Shown here in pieces: positions 24,770 to 33,570 of a DNA stretch of 47,280 nucleotides. The DNA is taken from positions 1 through 47,280 of the forward strand of contig NZ_LJPW01000133.1 of NCBI RefSeq assembly GCF_001400735.1, given 5' to 3'. Made by a program: the position numbers and the translations under genes. Source of the DNA: Pseudomonas caricapapayae. GTDB lineage: Bacteria > Pseudomonadota > Gammaproteobacteria > Pseudomonadales > Pseudomonadaceae. The notes under the pieces are model-generated. The model did no database searches. It was given only the letters and a program-made list of their open reading frames with translations, and was not told the origin of the DNA. Every line of letters starts with the position of its first letter. Positions within the stretch are counted from its first letter, which is position 1.

Positions 24770-25363
24770 TTACAGGGAAAAATCCCCTTCAGCCGCCAGT
24801 TCTGCCAACGGCTTGCGCGGGCTTGGTACTTCGCGGCCTTGCAGGTATTCCGGCAATGTCGACTTGTCGCCCAACTTGCCAACCGCAATGGCTGCGTGCA
24901 CCGCGTAGCCCTCTGGAATATTCAGTTCCTTGCGGGTCAGATCCTGATCGAAACCGGCCATGCCGTGCGTGTACCAGCCGCTCAGGCTGGCCTGCAGCGC
25001 CATATAGCCCCAGGCCGAGCCGGTGTCGAAGGTGTGCCACAGAGCGGGACTTTCTTCAGTTGCGCCGGGAGCGACGAAGGTGGTCTTGGAGATAACGATC
25101 ACCAGTGCCGCAGCATGTTGCGCCCAGTTGCGATTGAACTCGTTCAACAGGCCCAGATAACGCTCCCAGTTCGGCGTATCACGACGTGCATACAGAAACC
25201 GCCAGGGCTGGGAGTTGTAGGCCGACGGCGCCCAGCGCGCAGCTTCGAAAAAGCTCAACAGGGTTTCCTGCTCGATGCTTTCGCCGCTGAAGGCGCGTGG
25301 CGACCAGCGTTCGGTGAATTGCGGGTCGATAGGATGATCGGCGATGCGAGGGTTTGTGCTCAT
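24770..25363 (-). CDS. Nitroreductase-family FMN oxidoreductase
   Basis: A 197-residue flavoprotein of the nitroreductase fold, which reduces quinones or nitro compounds with NAD(P)H. The N-terminal pattern RWSPRAFSGESI and SAYNSQPWRFLYA marks the FMN-phosphate region, and GSAWGYMALQAS the dimer helix. AAGGA lies five bases upstream of the ATG at 25363. It is a single gene convergent with the dehydrogenase; the physiological substrate is unknown. Confidence 0.88.
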   Translation of the reverse strand: MSTNPRIADHPIDPQFTERWSPRAFSGESIEQETLLSFFEAARWAPSAYNSQPWRFLYARRDTPNWERYLGLLNEFNRNWAQHAAALVIVISKTTFVAPGATEESPALWHTFDTGSAWGYMALQASLSGWYTHGMAGFDQDLTRKELNIPEGYAVHAAIAVGKLGDKSTLPEYLQGREVPSPRKPLAELAAEGDFSL

Positions 25364-25574
25364 GAAAGTCCTTTATAGCGAAGGTGGAAAACGAGCGTGG
25401 CTTGATGGGCCGTGGTCGGCAGGCATCGCTTGAACGCGCTGAAAACCCGTCAAAGCTACTGTTTTGCCCTTTCGCTGACAAGCCCTTGGCTACCGGCAGT
25501 CGCAAGTGCTTGGCCCGCACCCGTTGTGCCTCTAGACTGGCGGCCTTTTCATTGTCGATACCGTTGTCCGAACC

Positions 25575-26024
25575 ATGGCCGCTAAAGTTGAACCCTTCTG
25601 GATTCGCAAGACCCTCGATCAGCTCGACACCGAGGAGTGGGAGTCGTTGTGCGATGGGTGCGGTTTATGCTGCCTGCAAAAGCTTGAGGACGAGGAAGAC
25701 AACAGCGTCTATTACACGCGGATTGCCTGCAAGCTGCTGGACCTGAAGACCTGTCAGTGTTCCGACTATCCGAACCGTCGTGCCTCGGTGCCCGATTGTA
25801 TTCAGCTGACACCGGGTCAGGCAGATGAATTCAAGTGGCTGCCGCCGACTTGCGGCTATCGTCTGGTCAGCGAGGGCAAGGATTTGCCGCTTTGGCACCA
25901 TCTGGTGTGTGGTGATCGCACGGCTGTGCATCACGAACGTATCTCCCAGTCCGGCCGCATGCTCAGTGAGAACAATGTTGCCGAGGACGACTGGGAGGAT
26001 TACCTGATCTTTCGCGCAGGCTGA
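25575..26024 (+). CDS. YcgN-family cysteine-cluster protein (UPF0260)
   Basis: A 149-residue soluble protein of the YcgN/UPF0260 family. It has the conserved cysteine pattern CDGCGLCCLQK near residue 27, then LKTCQCSDYPNR and VPDCIQL, which suggests bound metal or an iron-sulfur cluster. In many gammaproteobacteria ycgN lies near ycgL and rnd; here it is 1.9 kb away. The function is unknown. The 211-bp gap before it has no clear element. Confidence 0.9.
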   Translation: MAAKVEPFWIRKTLDQLDTEEWESLCDGCGLCCLQKLEDEEDNSVYYTRIACKLLDLKTCQCSDYPNRRASVPDCIQLTPGQADEFKWLPPTCGYRLVSEGKDLPLWHHLVCGDRTAVHHERISQSGRMLSENNVAEDDWEDYLIFRAG

Positions 26025-26028
26025 ACGC

Positions 26029-26409
26029 TTAGACGACCGGCTTTGGCTCGGTCAGGGCTTCTACACCTTTGACGGCTGCCTGCTTCACGGCATTTTCAGC
26101 GTCGTCTTTGAGGTTGTTCAGTTCCGCACCAGCACGTTCGATGGTCGAGCGTGCGCTGTGCAGGTCGCTACGGCCTTTTTCCACCAGACTTTTCGCCGAA
26201 CAGTGACCGCTGATGCCGCGGGCCAGCGCTGCGCCGCCAATGGCCAGTTGAATCAGGCCCAGCAGACCGCCACGACGGACGCCTTTGCCCATCAGCAGCA
26301 CGCCGCCAGCCAGCGAGCCGATACGCTCCCAGCCCTGGACGTTCTGATCCGGGTTGCGCTGAAGCAGTTCAGGTGTGTCGATGCGTTCGATGATCGGGGT
26401 GTCGCGCAT
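26029..26409 (-). CDS. DUF2892-type small membrane protein
   Basis: A 126-residue protein. Residues about 25-65 (WERIGSLAGGVLLMGKG and GLLGLIQLAIGGAALARG) form the two membrane helices of the YgaP-like DUF2892 domain. The C-terminal 60 residues are a charged helix with coiled-coil character (DLHSARSTIERAGAEL). Its function is unknown. It converges on the ycgN-like gene with four bases between stop codons. Confidence 0.75.
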   Translation of the reverse strand: MRDTPIIERIDTPELLQRNPDQNVQGWERIGSLAGGVLLMGKGVRRGGLLGLIQLAIGGAALARGISGHCSAKSLVEKGRSDLHSARSTIERAGAELNNLKDDAENAVKQAAVKGVEALTEPKPVV

Positions 26410-26486
26410 GATGGCTCTCCATGAGGTAGTAGGTCGGTTCAGAGAAACTGACTACCCGCCTGCGACACAGGTTCAATGCTTTTCCG

Positions 26487-26987
26487 TCAGCGGTCGCTGG
26501 CCGGATCGATTTTCTCGCGGCCGAACTGAGGACCTGAACGAGTGTTGATGCCTTTGGCCATACGGTCATAGAGCACCACGTTGACGGTGGCCGCCAGGTT
26601 CATGCAGCCCTCGGTCGGGATGTAGACCACGTCTTCGCACCAGTCGCGGATTTCCTGATCCAGTGAGCCGTCTTCCGGACCGAAGATATACAACGCGCGG
26701 TCAGGATGGGTGTACTCAGGCAAGGCACGGGCACCGTCCACGAGTTCGACGGCAACCGGAATGCAGCCCAGTGGGAGAATGCTCTTGAGGTCTTCGATGC
26801 CGATCAGCGGAATGTCCTGATGGATTTTCTTGGTGTCGGTGATGAAGTCCCGGGCGCGTTCATAGCGTTTACCGGTATAGAACACCGACGCCACACCGTA
26901 ACAGCCAGCCGCGCGCATGACGGAGCCGACGTTTTCCGGGGACTTGGGGTTGTAAAGACCGATGCAGGCGTACCGTTTGTTGGCCAC
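26487..26987 (-). CDS. SpoU/TrmH-family RNA methyltransferase
   Basis: A 166-residue SPOUT-fold enzyme that should transfer a methyl group to ribose 2'-OH in tRNA or rRNA. The three family motifs are present: NVGSVMRAAGCYG near residue 20, ALYIFGPEDGSL near 98, and GCMNLAATVNVVLYDR near 127, which forms the knotted SAM site. It lacks the extra N-terminal RNA-binding domain of larger relatives. The target nucleotide is not predictable; TrmL-like wobble methylation is one option. Confidence 0.88.
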   Translation of the reverse strand: MANKRYACIGLYNPKSPENVGSVMRAAGCYGVASVFYTGKRYERARDFITDTKKIHQDIPLIGIEDLKSILPLGCIPVAVELVDGARALPEYTHPDRALYIFGPEDGSLDQEIRDWCEDVVYIPTEGCMNLAATVNVVLYDRMAKGINTRSGPQFGREKIDPASDR

Positions 26988-27053
26988 GGGGAGGGTGCTC
27001 TGAAGAAAACCGGGGATTATACGGCAGCCTCAGAGCAATGCTATCGACTGTGT

Positions 27054-27953
27054 TCAGAACCACATGCGCACGCCGACCACCAGTCGCGCGTCCTGGGTGT
27101 CTTCGTCGTCCTCACGCGCGTAATCGGCGGTCTTGCCGTACGAGCGGTCCCAGCTCACCCCGACATAAGGGGCGAATTGCGGCGTGATCTCGTAGCGCAG
27201 CCTGAGGCCGAACTCGCTGGTCGACAGGCCCGAACCGTTGCCGCGTTGCGGGTCGTTCTTGCCATAGAAGTCAAGCTCTGCGGTGGGCTGCAGTATCAGG
27301 TTGTTGGTCAGCAGAAAGTCATAGTCGGCTTCAAGGCGGGCGGCCGTCTGTCCGGCTTCACCAATAAAGGCGGTTGCTTCGACATCAAGGTTCGAAATCG
27401 CCTGACCTTGCAGGCCAAAGGCTGCCCAGGTCTGCGGCGCGCCGGGCTTGAAGTCCTGGCGCGCGCCGGCGACAACGTCCCACCACGGGCTGATCGCGTG
27501 GCCCCACAGTGCCTGGATTTCCGCTTCCTCTGTCTTGCCGTTGGTTCGCTCGCCTTCGGAGCGCAGCAGCAGGCGGTCTACGTCGCCGCCAATCCAGCCG
27601 GACAGGTCCCAGGCCAGCGCACTGCCGTCGTTGGCGTTCTGCCATTCCAGCTTGTCGGCCAGAAAATAACTGTTGATGGCGCTGTCATGGACCTGATGGC
27701 CTGCGTGGCTGGTATACACCGCCGCCCGGTCGGCATCGGTGACGGGCGGGATAGGGGTTCGGCTCCGGGCGGGCGCAGTCTGTGTCGAGGGCGTATCCTC
27801 GCTGTCGCTGGCATCCATGTGCATCGAATGGCTGCCATGATCCATGCCTTCCATCATCTCCGCCGCCAACGCCGGGGTCCACGGTGTGACGGCCAGCCCG
27901 GCGGTCAGCAACAGCATCGACAGGCGGGGTGAATTCAACGTTCTGCTCACCAT
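27054..27953 (-). CDS. copB: Copper resistance protein CopB
   Basis: An outer-membrane protein of copper resistance. From the ATG at 27953 the 299-residue product has a signal peptide (ending PALA-AE), then a Met/His-rich copper-binding stretch (MMEGMDHGSHSMHMD), then a beta-barrel domain ending in VVGVRMWF with a C-terminal Phe. An alternative ATG at 27965 overlaps the copA stop; the AGGA five bases before 27953 favours the shorter form. It is coupled to copA. The CopCD pair and the copRS regulators known from P. syringae plasmids are absent. Confidence 0.93.
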   Translation of the reverse strand: MVSRTLNSPRLSMLLLTAGLAVTPWTPALAAEMMEGMDHGSHSMHMDASDSEDTPSTQTAPARSRTPIPPVTDADRAAVYTSHAGHQVHDSAINSYFLADKLEWQNANDGSALAWDLSGWIGGDVDRLLLRSEGERTNGKTEEAEIQALWGHAISPWWDVVAGARQDFKPGAPQTWAAFGLQGQAISNLDVEATAFIGEAGQTAARLEADYDFLLTNNLILQPTAELDFYGKNDPQRGNGSGLSTSEFGLRLRYEITPQFAPYVGVSWDRSYGKTADYAREDDEDTQDARLVVGVRMWF

Positions 27954-27961
27954 CAGAGTCC

Positions 27962-29740
27962 TCATTCTTCCACCCGCACTTCGCGGAACATGCCCATTTC
28001 CATGTGGTACAGCATGTGACAGTGATAAGCCCACCGACCCAGCGCATCGGCAGTAACGCGATAGCTGCGGCGTGATCCTGGTGGCATGTCGATGGTGTGT
28101 TTGCGCACCATGAACTGTCCATTTTCGTCTTCGAGGTCGCTCCACATGCCATGCAGATGAATCGGGTGGGTCATCATCGTATCGTTGACCAGCACCACCC
28201 GAACCCGTTCGCCGTACTTGAGCAGGAGGGGTTTGGCGTCCGAGAACTTCACGCCATCGAACGACCAGGCGAATTTTTCCATGTGACCGGTCAGGTGCAG
28301 TTCGAGGGTGCGGCCTGGCTCGCGGCCATCCGGGTCTTCGAAGGTGCTGCGCAGGTCAGCGTAGGTCAGTACCCTGCGCCCATTGTCCCTGAGGCCGATG
28401 CCCGGATCGTTGAGTTTTGGCGAGGTGCTCATGGCTTGCATGTCGACCAGCGGATTACCCCGTTCGCTGTCCGGGTGTGACTGCATGGCGGGTGTCTCTT
28501 TCGCCGGCATCTTGCTGTGGTCCATGCCGGGCATCGAGTCGTGGCCCATCTTGCTGTGATCCATGCCCGGCATGTCGTCCATCGACGGTGTTGCGCTGTG
28601 GTCCATGCTGCCGTGGTCCATGCCCGCCATGCCGATATCGTCCATGCTCAGCAACGGGCGTGGATCGAGCGGTGGAACGACGGCCTGCAAGCCGGGCCTG
28701 CTGGCCAGGGTGCCGCGAGCGTAACCGGTTCGGTCCATTGATTGAGCAAACAGTGTGTAGGCACCTTCGTCGGGCTCGACAATCACGTCGTAGGTTTCTG
28801 CCACCGCGATACGTAACTCATCGACCGTCACTGGCTTGACGTGCAGGCCATCGCTGGCGACCACGGTCATCTTCAGGCCCGGAATACGCACGTCGAAATA
28901 CGTCATCGCCGAGCCGTTGATCAAGCGCAGTCGAATGCGCTCACCGGGTATGAACAGGCCGGTCCAGTTCATGTCCGGGGCCTGGCCGTTCATCAGGTAG
29001 GTGTAGGTTGCGCCGCTGACATCCGCCAGATCGGTCGGGTTCATCCTCATCTGCGCCCACATACTGCGATCCGCTGTGGTCTCGCTCCAGCCTTTTTCAC
29101 TGACGTCGTTGATGAAGTCGCCGACGGTGCGCTTGTTATTGTTGTAGTAATCCGACTGTTTCTTCAGCTTTTTCATCAGGCGGACCGGGTCTTCGTCGGT
29201 CCAGTCGGTAAGCATGACCACGTGTTCGCGGTCGTAGGTGAACGGTTCCGGCTCTCTGGCGTCGATTATCAGCGGCCCGTATACACCTGACTGCTCCTGA
29301 AAGCCCGAATGGCTGTGATACCAGTAGGTGCCGTTCTGTCTGACCTTGAAGCGATAGACGTACATGCCATCGGGCGCGATACCGTCGAAGCTCAACCCTG
29401 GCACACCGTCCATGTTGGCGGGCAGGATGATGCCGTGCCAATGAATGGACGTAGCCTCGTCGAGGCGATTTTTTACCCGCAAGGTCACGGTATCGCCTTC
29501 GCGCCAACGTAACAGCGGGCCTGGAATGCCACCGTTGATCGTCATCGCGGTTTTGGCGTTACCGGTGATGTTGACCTGGGTTTCGCCGATAAACAGATCG
29601 AACTCGGTGCCGGACAGCCCGGCCGGCTGCCCCGGATTCGGAACCGCCCACGCCGGACTGCGCCACAGCCCCAGACCGCCGAGGAGGCCACTGGCGGCAA
29701 GCCCTTTTACAAAGGTTCGTCTTGAGGTTCGGGTGGGCAT
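27962..29740 (-). CDS. copA: Multicopper oxidase CopA
   Basis: A periplasmic multicopper oxidase of 592 residues that detoxifies or sequesters copper. It carries a twin-arginine signal (SRRTFVKG, residues 6-13) for folded export. The copper ligands are all visible: SIHWHG, WYHSHSG, HPIHLHG and WAYHCHMLYHMEMGMF. A Met/His/Asp-rich insertion at about residues 366-420 with repeated MDHSKM and GMDHGSM units should bind copper, as in Pseudomonas CopA. It lies 86 bp behind the YajD gene and just before copB. No copper-responsive regulator is in the window. Confidence 0.95.
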   Translation of the reverse strand: MPTRTSRRTFVKGLAASGLLGGLGLWRSPAWAVPNPGQPAGLSGTEFDLFIGETQVNITGNAKTAMTINGGIPGPLLRWREGDTVTLRVKNRLDEATSIHWHGIILPANMDGVPGLSFDGIAPDGMYVYRFKVRQNGTYWYHSHSGFQEQSGVYGPLIIDAREPEPFTYDREHVVMLTDWTDEDPVRLMKKLKKQSDYYNNNKRTVGDFINDVSEKGWSETTADRSMWAQMRMNPTDLADVSGATYTYLMNGQAPDMNWTGLFIPGERIRLRLINGSAMTYFDVRIPGLKMTVVASDGLHVKPVTVDELRIAVAETYDVIVEPDEGAYTLFAQSMDRTGYARGTLASRPGLQAVVPPLDPRPLLSMDDIGMAGMDHGSMDHSATPSMDDMPGMDHSKMGHDSMPGMDHSKMPAKETPAMQSHPDSERGNPLVDMQAMSTSPKLNDPGIGLRDNGRRVLTYADLRSTFEDPDGREPGRTLELHLTGHMEKFAWSFDGVKFSDAKPLLLKYGERVRVVLVNDTMMTHPIHLHGMWSDLEDENGQFMVRKHTIDMPPGSRRSYRVTADALGRWAYHCHMLYHMEMGMFREVRVEE

Positions 29741-29826
29741 GGCGAAATATCCGGTCGGTCGATTGGCCGCAGGCTAGGGGAAATGCGGGTAGGAGTGGAG
29801 GATGTTCGTTGTCGAAGGTGCCGGGG

Positions 29827-30201
29827 TCACTCGTCTTTCTTCATCAACCCTGCCAGCGCGGCGAATGGATTATGGGTCGCCTTTGCGGTTTTCGGACTGC
29901 CGAGAGAGCCGTCTGCGAAGTATTGCTGGTCGGTGTAGCGCGAGTGCTCGTTATCATGGCAGTACAGGCACAGCAGCTCCCAGTTGGAGCCGTCCTGCGG
30001 GTTGTTGTCATGGTTGTGGTCGCGGTGATGCACGGTCAGTTCGCTGAGGCGTTTGCCAGCGAATTCGCGAGCGCAGCGGCCGCAGACGTGCGGGTACATA
30101 CGCAGCGCCTTGTCGCGGTAACCCATTTCACGGTCGCGCTGGGCGTCGGCCAGAATGCGGTCCAGCTTGGCAGTATGGGAAGGAGGATTGGCCGTGCTCA
30201 T
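29827..30201 (-). CDS. YajD-family HNH nuclease
   Basis: A 124-residue protein with an HNH endonuclease fold: CGRCAREF and CLYCHDNEH give the zinc-binding cysteine pairs, and TVHHRDHNHDNNPQDG gives the catalytic histidines. The ATG at 30201 is used; an upstream in-frame start at 30225 lacks a ribosome site. YajD proteins are widespread and not tied to a mobile element here. The cellular role is unknown. Confidence 0.88.
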   Translation of the reverse strand: MSTANPPSHTAKLDRILADAQRDREMGYRDKALRMYPHVCGRCAREFAGKRLSELTVHHRDHNHDNNPQDGSNWELLCLYCHDNEHSRYTDQQYFADGSLGSPKTAKATHNPFAALAGLMKKDE

Positions 30202-30267
30202 GGTGTCACCTGTGCGTGTGCGCATTGAAAGCGGAATGTGGGCAAGTTTAGCGCCAGATGGGCAAAC

Positions 30268-30744
30268 TCACACCTGCTGCGACAATAATTGCCCGTCGAC
30301 CATGCGCAGGCGCCTGGACAGCGAAATGGCAAGAGCGCGGATGATCTTGGCAGCGATTTTCGGCGCTTCGTCGAGCATCTTGTCCAGCGAATCACGGCCC
30401 AGGTTCAATAACTGGCAATGGGTGGCTGCGATACAACTGGCCGAGCGGCGCTCGCCGTCCAGCACGGCCATCTCTCCGAACGCGCGTCCGCGACGCAGAA
30501 CGGCGATTTCAACCTGCTGACCGTCAGCGGCAAGTTTCTGCACGGACACGGTGCCTTGATGAATGATGCACATGAATGTCCCGGCATCGCCTTCGGCAAA
30601 AATGGTCTCGCCTTTTTCGATGTCGGTAATGCTGAAATACCCGGCTACAGTCACGAAATCGCCGGGCAGCAGGGTGTCGAACAGGCCGCAATCCAGCAGC
30701 ATGTCGCGTATGGCGTTGTTCAGGTTGGACAATGGTTCTGACAT
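30268..30744 (-). CDS. Single-domain cyclic-nucleotide-binding protein
   Basis: A 158-residue protein made almost only of a cyclic-nucleotide-binding domain. Its phosphate-binding cassette FGEMAVLDGERRSAS (about residue 100) keeps the Glu and Arg that contact cAMP or cGMP in this fold, with GDAGTFMCIIHQGTVSV before it. There is no DNA-binding helix-turn-helix, so it is not a CRP-type regulator. It may be a sensor acting on another protein. The ATG at 30744 gives the best N-terminus. Confidence 0.85.
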   Translation of the reverse strand: MSEPLSNLNNAIRDMLLDCGLFDTLLPGDFVTVAGYFSITDIEKGETIFAEGDAGTFMCIIHQGTVSVQKLAADGQQVEIAVLRRGRAFGEMAVLDGERRSASCIAATHCQLLNLGRDSLDKMLDEAPKIAAKIIRALAISLSRRLRMVDGQLLSQQV

Positions 30745-30824
30745 GGTTCGGTCTTTCGATCCTGATGCAAAAGGGGCCACTCCGTGCCCCTCGATCCTAG
30801 TAAGACAGGTGTTTCACACCAAGT

Positions 30825-32885
30825 TCATTCGGCGATCTGCAATATCTTGAAGATAAAAGCATACTCGAGCGCCACGTCACGCAACCCCTGATAGCGGCCA
30901 CTCATGCCGCCATGTCCGGCGCCCAGTTCGGTCTTGAGCAGAAGCGGGTTGTCGTCGGTTTTGGTGGCGCGCAATTTCGCGACCCATTTGGCGGCTTCCC
31001 AATACTGCACACGACTGTCGTTGTAACCGGCGATGACCAGCATGGACGGATAAGCCTGAGCCGTGACATTTTCATAAGGCGCGTAGGCCTTGATGCGTTC
31101 GTAGACCTCGGGTTCCTGCGGGTTGCCCCATTCGTCGTATTCGGTAACGGTCAGCGGCAGATCCGGGTCGAGCATGGTGTTCAGCACGTCAACGAACGGC
31201 ACTTCGGCAATCGCTGCCTTGAACAGTTCGGGGCGCTGGTTGAGTACCGCACCGATCAGCAGGCCACCGGCGCTGCCGCCGCTGATCACCAGATGTTCGG
31301 CGCTGGTCAGGCCCTGTGCGACAAGGTGTTCTGCGCAGGCAATGAAATCGCCGAAGGTGTTCTGCTTGTGCTCTTGCTTGCCGTTGCGATACCAGGTCTC
31401 GCCCAGCTCGCCACCGCCGCGTACATGAGCGATGGCAAAGGCCACGCCACGCTCGAGCAGGCTCAGACGCGCGTGGGAAAACCACGGATCAAGGCTTTCG
31501 CCGTAAGCGCCGTAGCCGTACAGATACAACGGCGTCGCTTTGCCGGCCAGCTCACGCTTGACCACCAGACTGATCGGCACCTGAGTACCATCGCTGGCGG
31601 TGGCCCACAAACGCTGGCTGACGTAAGCGTCGGCATCGAAGGTGCCCAGCACCGGCGTTTCCTTGAGCACCACTTGCTCGCCGCTCGCCAATGCCAGCTG
31701 ACGCACCTGCGCCGGACGATTCAGCGACTGATAACGCAGGCGAATCCTGTCGCTGTCGAACTCCAGCGTGTCTTGCACGTACAGACTGTAGGCGGCATCA
31801 GGCAGTTGCACGCGATAAACCGGCAGGTCTTGCGGGCGCACCTCGATGATCGGCAGGCCGCCTTCGCGCAGGCTAAGGCTGATGCCCTTGGCGTTGAGAC
31901 TGATGCCTTCGAGCATGACCTTGTCGTCGTGCGCGACCAACGTCTGCCAGTCCTCGCGTACCGGCGCGCCACTGGCTTGTGCCGCTGCGTGATACAGCGC
32001 GAAGTTGATGCCGCTCTGATTGCTGCGGATAAACCAGGTCCAGACGCCATCGAGCAGCCCGTGGTCTGGATAGTATTCATGACCTTCGGCGCGCGGTGCG
32101 AGGCAAGTGAAGTCCTGCAAGGGGTGATCGGCATCAAGCACCCAGGCTTCGCTGGTGGTTTTGCTGTTGAGCAAAATGATCAGTTGGCGTTCGGAACTGC
32201 TGCGGAAACAGTGCAGGAAGAATCGGCCGTCCGGTTCGTCGAACACCTGCTCGGCCGATGAGCTGCCCAAGGTGTGGCGATGCAGCCTTGCCGGACGATG
32301 GGTTTCGTCCAGTTCACCGAAAAACAGAGTCTGGCTGTCGTTGGCCCAGGTCATGCTGCCATCGCAGTTTTCGAACGGCAGGCTGCTGACCTGACCGGTG
32401 CTCAGTTCCTTTACATAAAGCTGGTACACCTCGTCGCCACTGGTGTCCAGGCTGTAGGCCAGGCGCTGGTGGTCGGGGCTGATGCTGAACGCACCCAGCG
32501 AGAAAAATCCGCCGTCGGCCATTGCGTTGGGGTCCAGCAACAATTCCTCACGGCGTTCATCCACCGAGTTGGAATCGTCAGCCGGGCGCGGGCAGCGATA
32601 GTGCCGGGCGTACTCGTCGCCCTGTGTGGTACGCGTGTAATAAAGGTAAGGCCCCCAAGGGGAGGGCAGGGACAGGTCGGTTTCGAGAATACGGCCTTTG
32701 ATCTCCTGAAACAGGTGTTCGCGCAGCTCGGTCTGCTCCGCCAATTGCTGCTCTTGCCAGGCGTTTTCGGCCTTGAGGTAGTCGAGCACTTCATCGGTAT
32801 CGCGGTTCTGCAGCCAGGCATAGGGATCGGAACCGTCGGCCTTGCGCGCAATCGGGGCGTTGGAGGTTGCATTCGAGACGGGCAT
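30825..32885 (-). CDS. ptrB: Oligopeptidase B (S9 prolyl oligopeptidase family)
   Basis: A cytoplasmic serine peptidase of 686 residues that cleaves short peptides after Arg or Lys. The N-terminal beta-propeller (residues about 70-400) is followed by an alpha/beta-hydrolase domain. The catalytic serine is in SGGSAGGLL, the aspartate in AGYNDSRVQ and the histidine in GAGHGGMSGR. Length and order match E. coli PtrB (686 residues). It is a single leftward gene divergent from the membrane protein gene at 33018. Confidence 0.95.
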   Translation of the reverse strand: MPVSNATSNAPIARKADGSDPYAWLQNRDTDEVLDYLKAENAWQEQQLAEQTELREHLFQEIKGRILETDLSLPSPWGPYLYYTRTTQGDEYARHYRCPRPADDSNSVDERREELLLDPNAMADGGFFSLGAFSISPDHQRLAYSLDTSGDEVYQLYVKELSTGQVSSLPFENCDGSMTWANDSQTLFFGELDETHRPARLHRHTLGSSSAEQVFDEPDGRFFLHCFRSSSERQLIILLNSKTTSEAWVLDADHPLQDFTCLAPRAEGHEYYPDHGLLDGVWTWFIRSNQSGINFALYHAAAQASGAPVREDWQTLVAHDDKVMLEGISLNAKGISLSLREGGLPIIEVRPQDLPVYRVQLPDAAYSLYVQDTLEFDSDRIRLRYQSLNRPAQVRQLALASGEQVVLKETPVLGTFDADAYVSQRLWATASDGTQVPISLVVKRELAGKATPLYLYGYGAYGESLDPWFSHARLSLLERGVAFAIAHVRGGGELGETWYRNGKQEHKQNTFGDFIACAEHLVAQGLTSAEHLVISGGSAGGLLIGAVLNQRPELFKAAIAEVPFVDVLNTMLDPDLPLTVTEYDEWGNPQEPEVYERIKAYAPYENVTAQAYPSMLVIAGYNDSRVQYWEAAKWVAKLRATKTDDNPLLLKTELGAGHGGMSGRYQGLRDVALEYAFIFKILQIAE

Positions 32886-33017
32886 GCTGGGCTCTCTGTT
32901 AAGGCATTAATCCGGAAAATATCGGTACACGCTGAACCGATTACTGAAGCGAGGCAAGCCGCGTCAGGCAAAAGCCGTTATCATAAGCGCCTCTTTACCT
33001 GCCTTACCACGGACGTC

Positions 33018-33494
33018 ATGACCGAAAACGACTATCTGATCGCCTGGAGCGTCTACGCCTTCGCCGCGTTGGGTTGCCTGCTGGTATGGTTCCTGATGAC
33101 CCGCTGGATGTGGCGGTACCTCAAGGAACCTTTGCTGGTGGCGGTCGCGGTGCTGCTGTTTACGCCGACCATGGTTGACCCTGCCAAGGATGCAATGGCG
33201 CCCGCCGTGGCGATCACTGCGCTTGACCTGATGTTCAAGGTCGGCAGCAATGTCTGGACCGCTGTCTCGGATCTGGCCATGTATGGCATGTTCGCCTTCG
33301 CCGCGTACGTGCTGTTCGTACTGATCCGCTGGCCGATCGAACGCAGCCGCAAGGCTCGCCAGCCCGTGCCGGTTGCTCAGCCTGTCGACACAGACCCCGC
33401 CGACGAACCGTTTGCCGAGGACGATCACTACGCACGTCGATCCGCTGCGCCGCTTCCTCCCGCCAGAGGCGGGCGCGTCGAACCGCGGTTGTAA
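33018..33494 (+). CDS. Conserved small membrane protein, unknown function
   Basis: A 158-residue protein with about three membrane helices: YLIAWSVYAFAALGCLLVWF near residue 5, LLVAVAVLLFTPTMV near 40, and MYGMFAFAAYVLFVLIRW near 90. A charged tail rich in Pro and acidic residues follows. A near-universal TPTMVDPAKDAMAPA loop between helices looks conserved. I know no function. The gene stands between ptrB (divergent) and the amidotransferase; a hairpin without T-run (GCGCCGC/GCGGCGC, 33514-33532) lies behind it. Confidence 0.8.
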   Translation: MTENDYLIAWSVYAFAALGCLLVWFLMTRWMWRYLKEPLLVAVAVLLFTPTMVDPAKDAMAPAVAITALDLMFKVGSNVWTAVSDLAMYGMFAFAAYVLFVLIRWPIERSRKARQPVPVAQPVDTDPADEPFAEDDHYARRSAAPLPPARGGRVEPRL

Positions 33495-33570
33495 ATCCCG
33501 CTTCGTTGGCAAGCGCCGCCCTTTGCGGCGCATGACCTGCTGCAAAACCTCTTGAAGCGAGAATCTGAGC

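Noticed and set aside
26706..27932. A 408-codon plus-strand frame across the SpoU methyltransferase and copB genes
   Set aside because: It overlaps two identified genes on the other strand and resembles nothing.
27954..28145. Longer CopB from an upstream start
   Set aside because: The extension is out-of-frame copA sequence; the signal peptide starts at 27953.
28496..28664. Tandem DNA repeat near the middle of copA
   Set aside because: It is the coding sequence of the Met/His-rich MDHSKM repeats of CopA, expected for this family and not a separate element.
30912..32261. A 449-codon plus-strand frame inside ptrB
   Set aside because: Antisense shadow of oligopeptidase B, whose catalytic residues and full length are clear.
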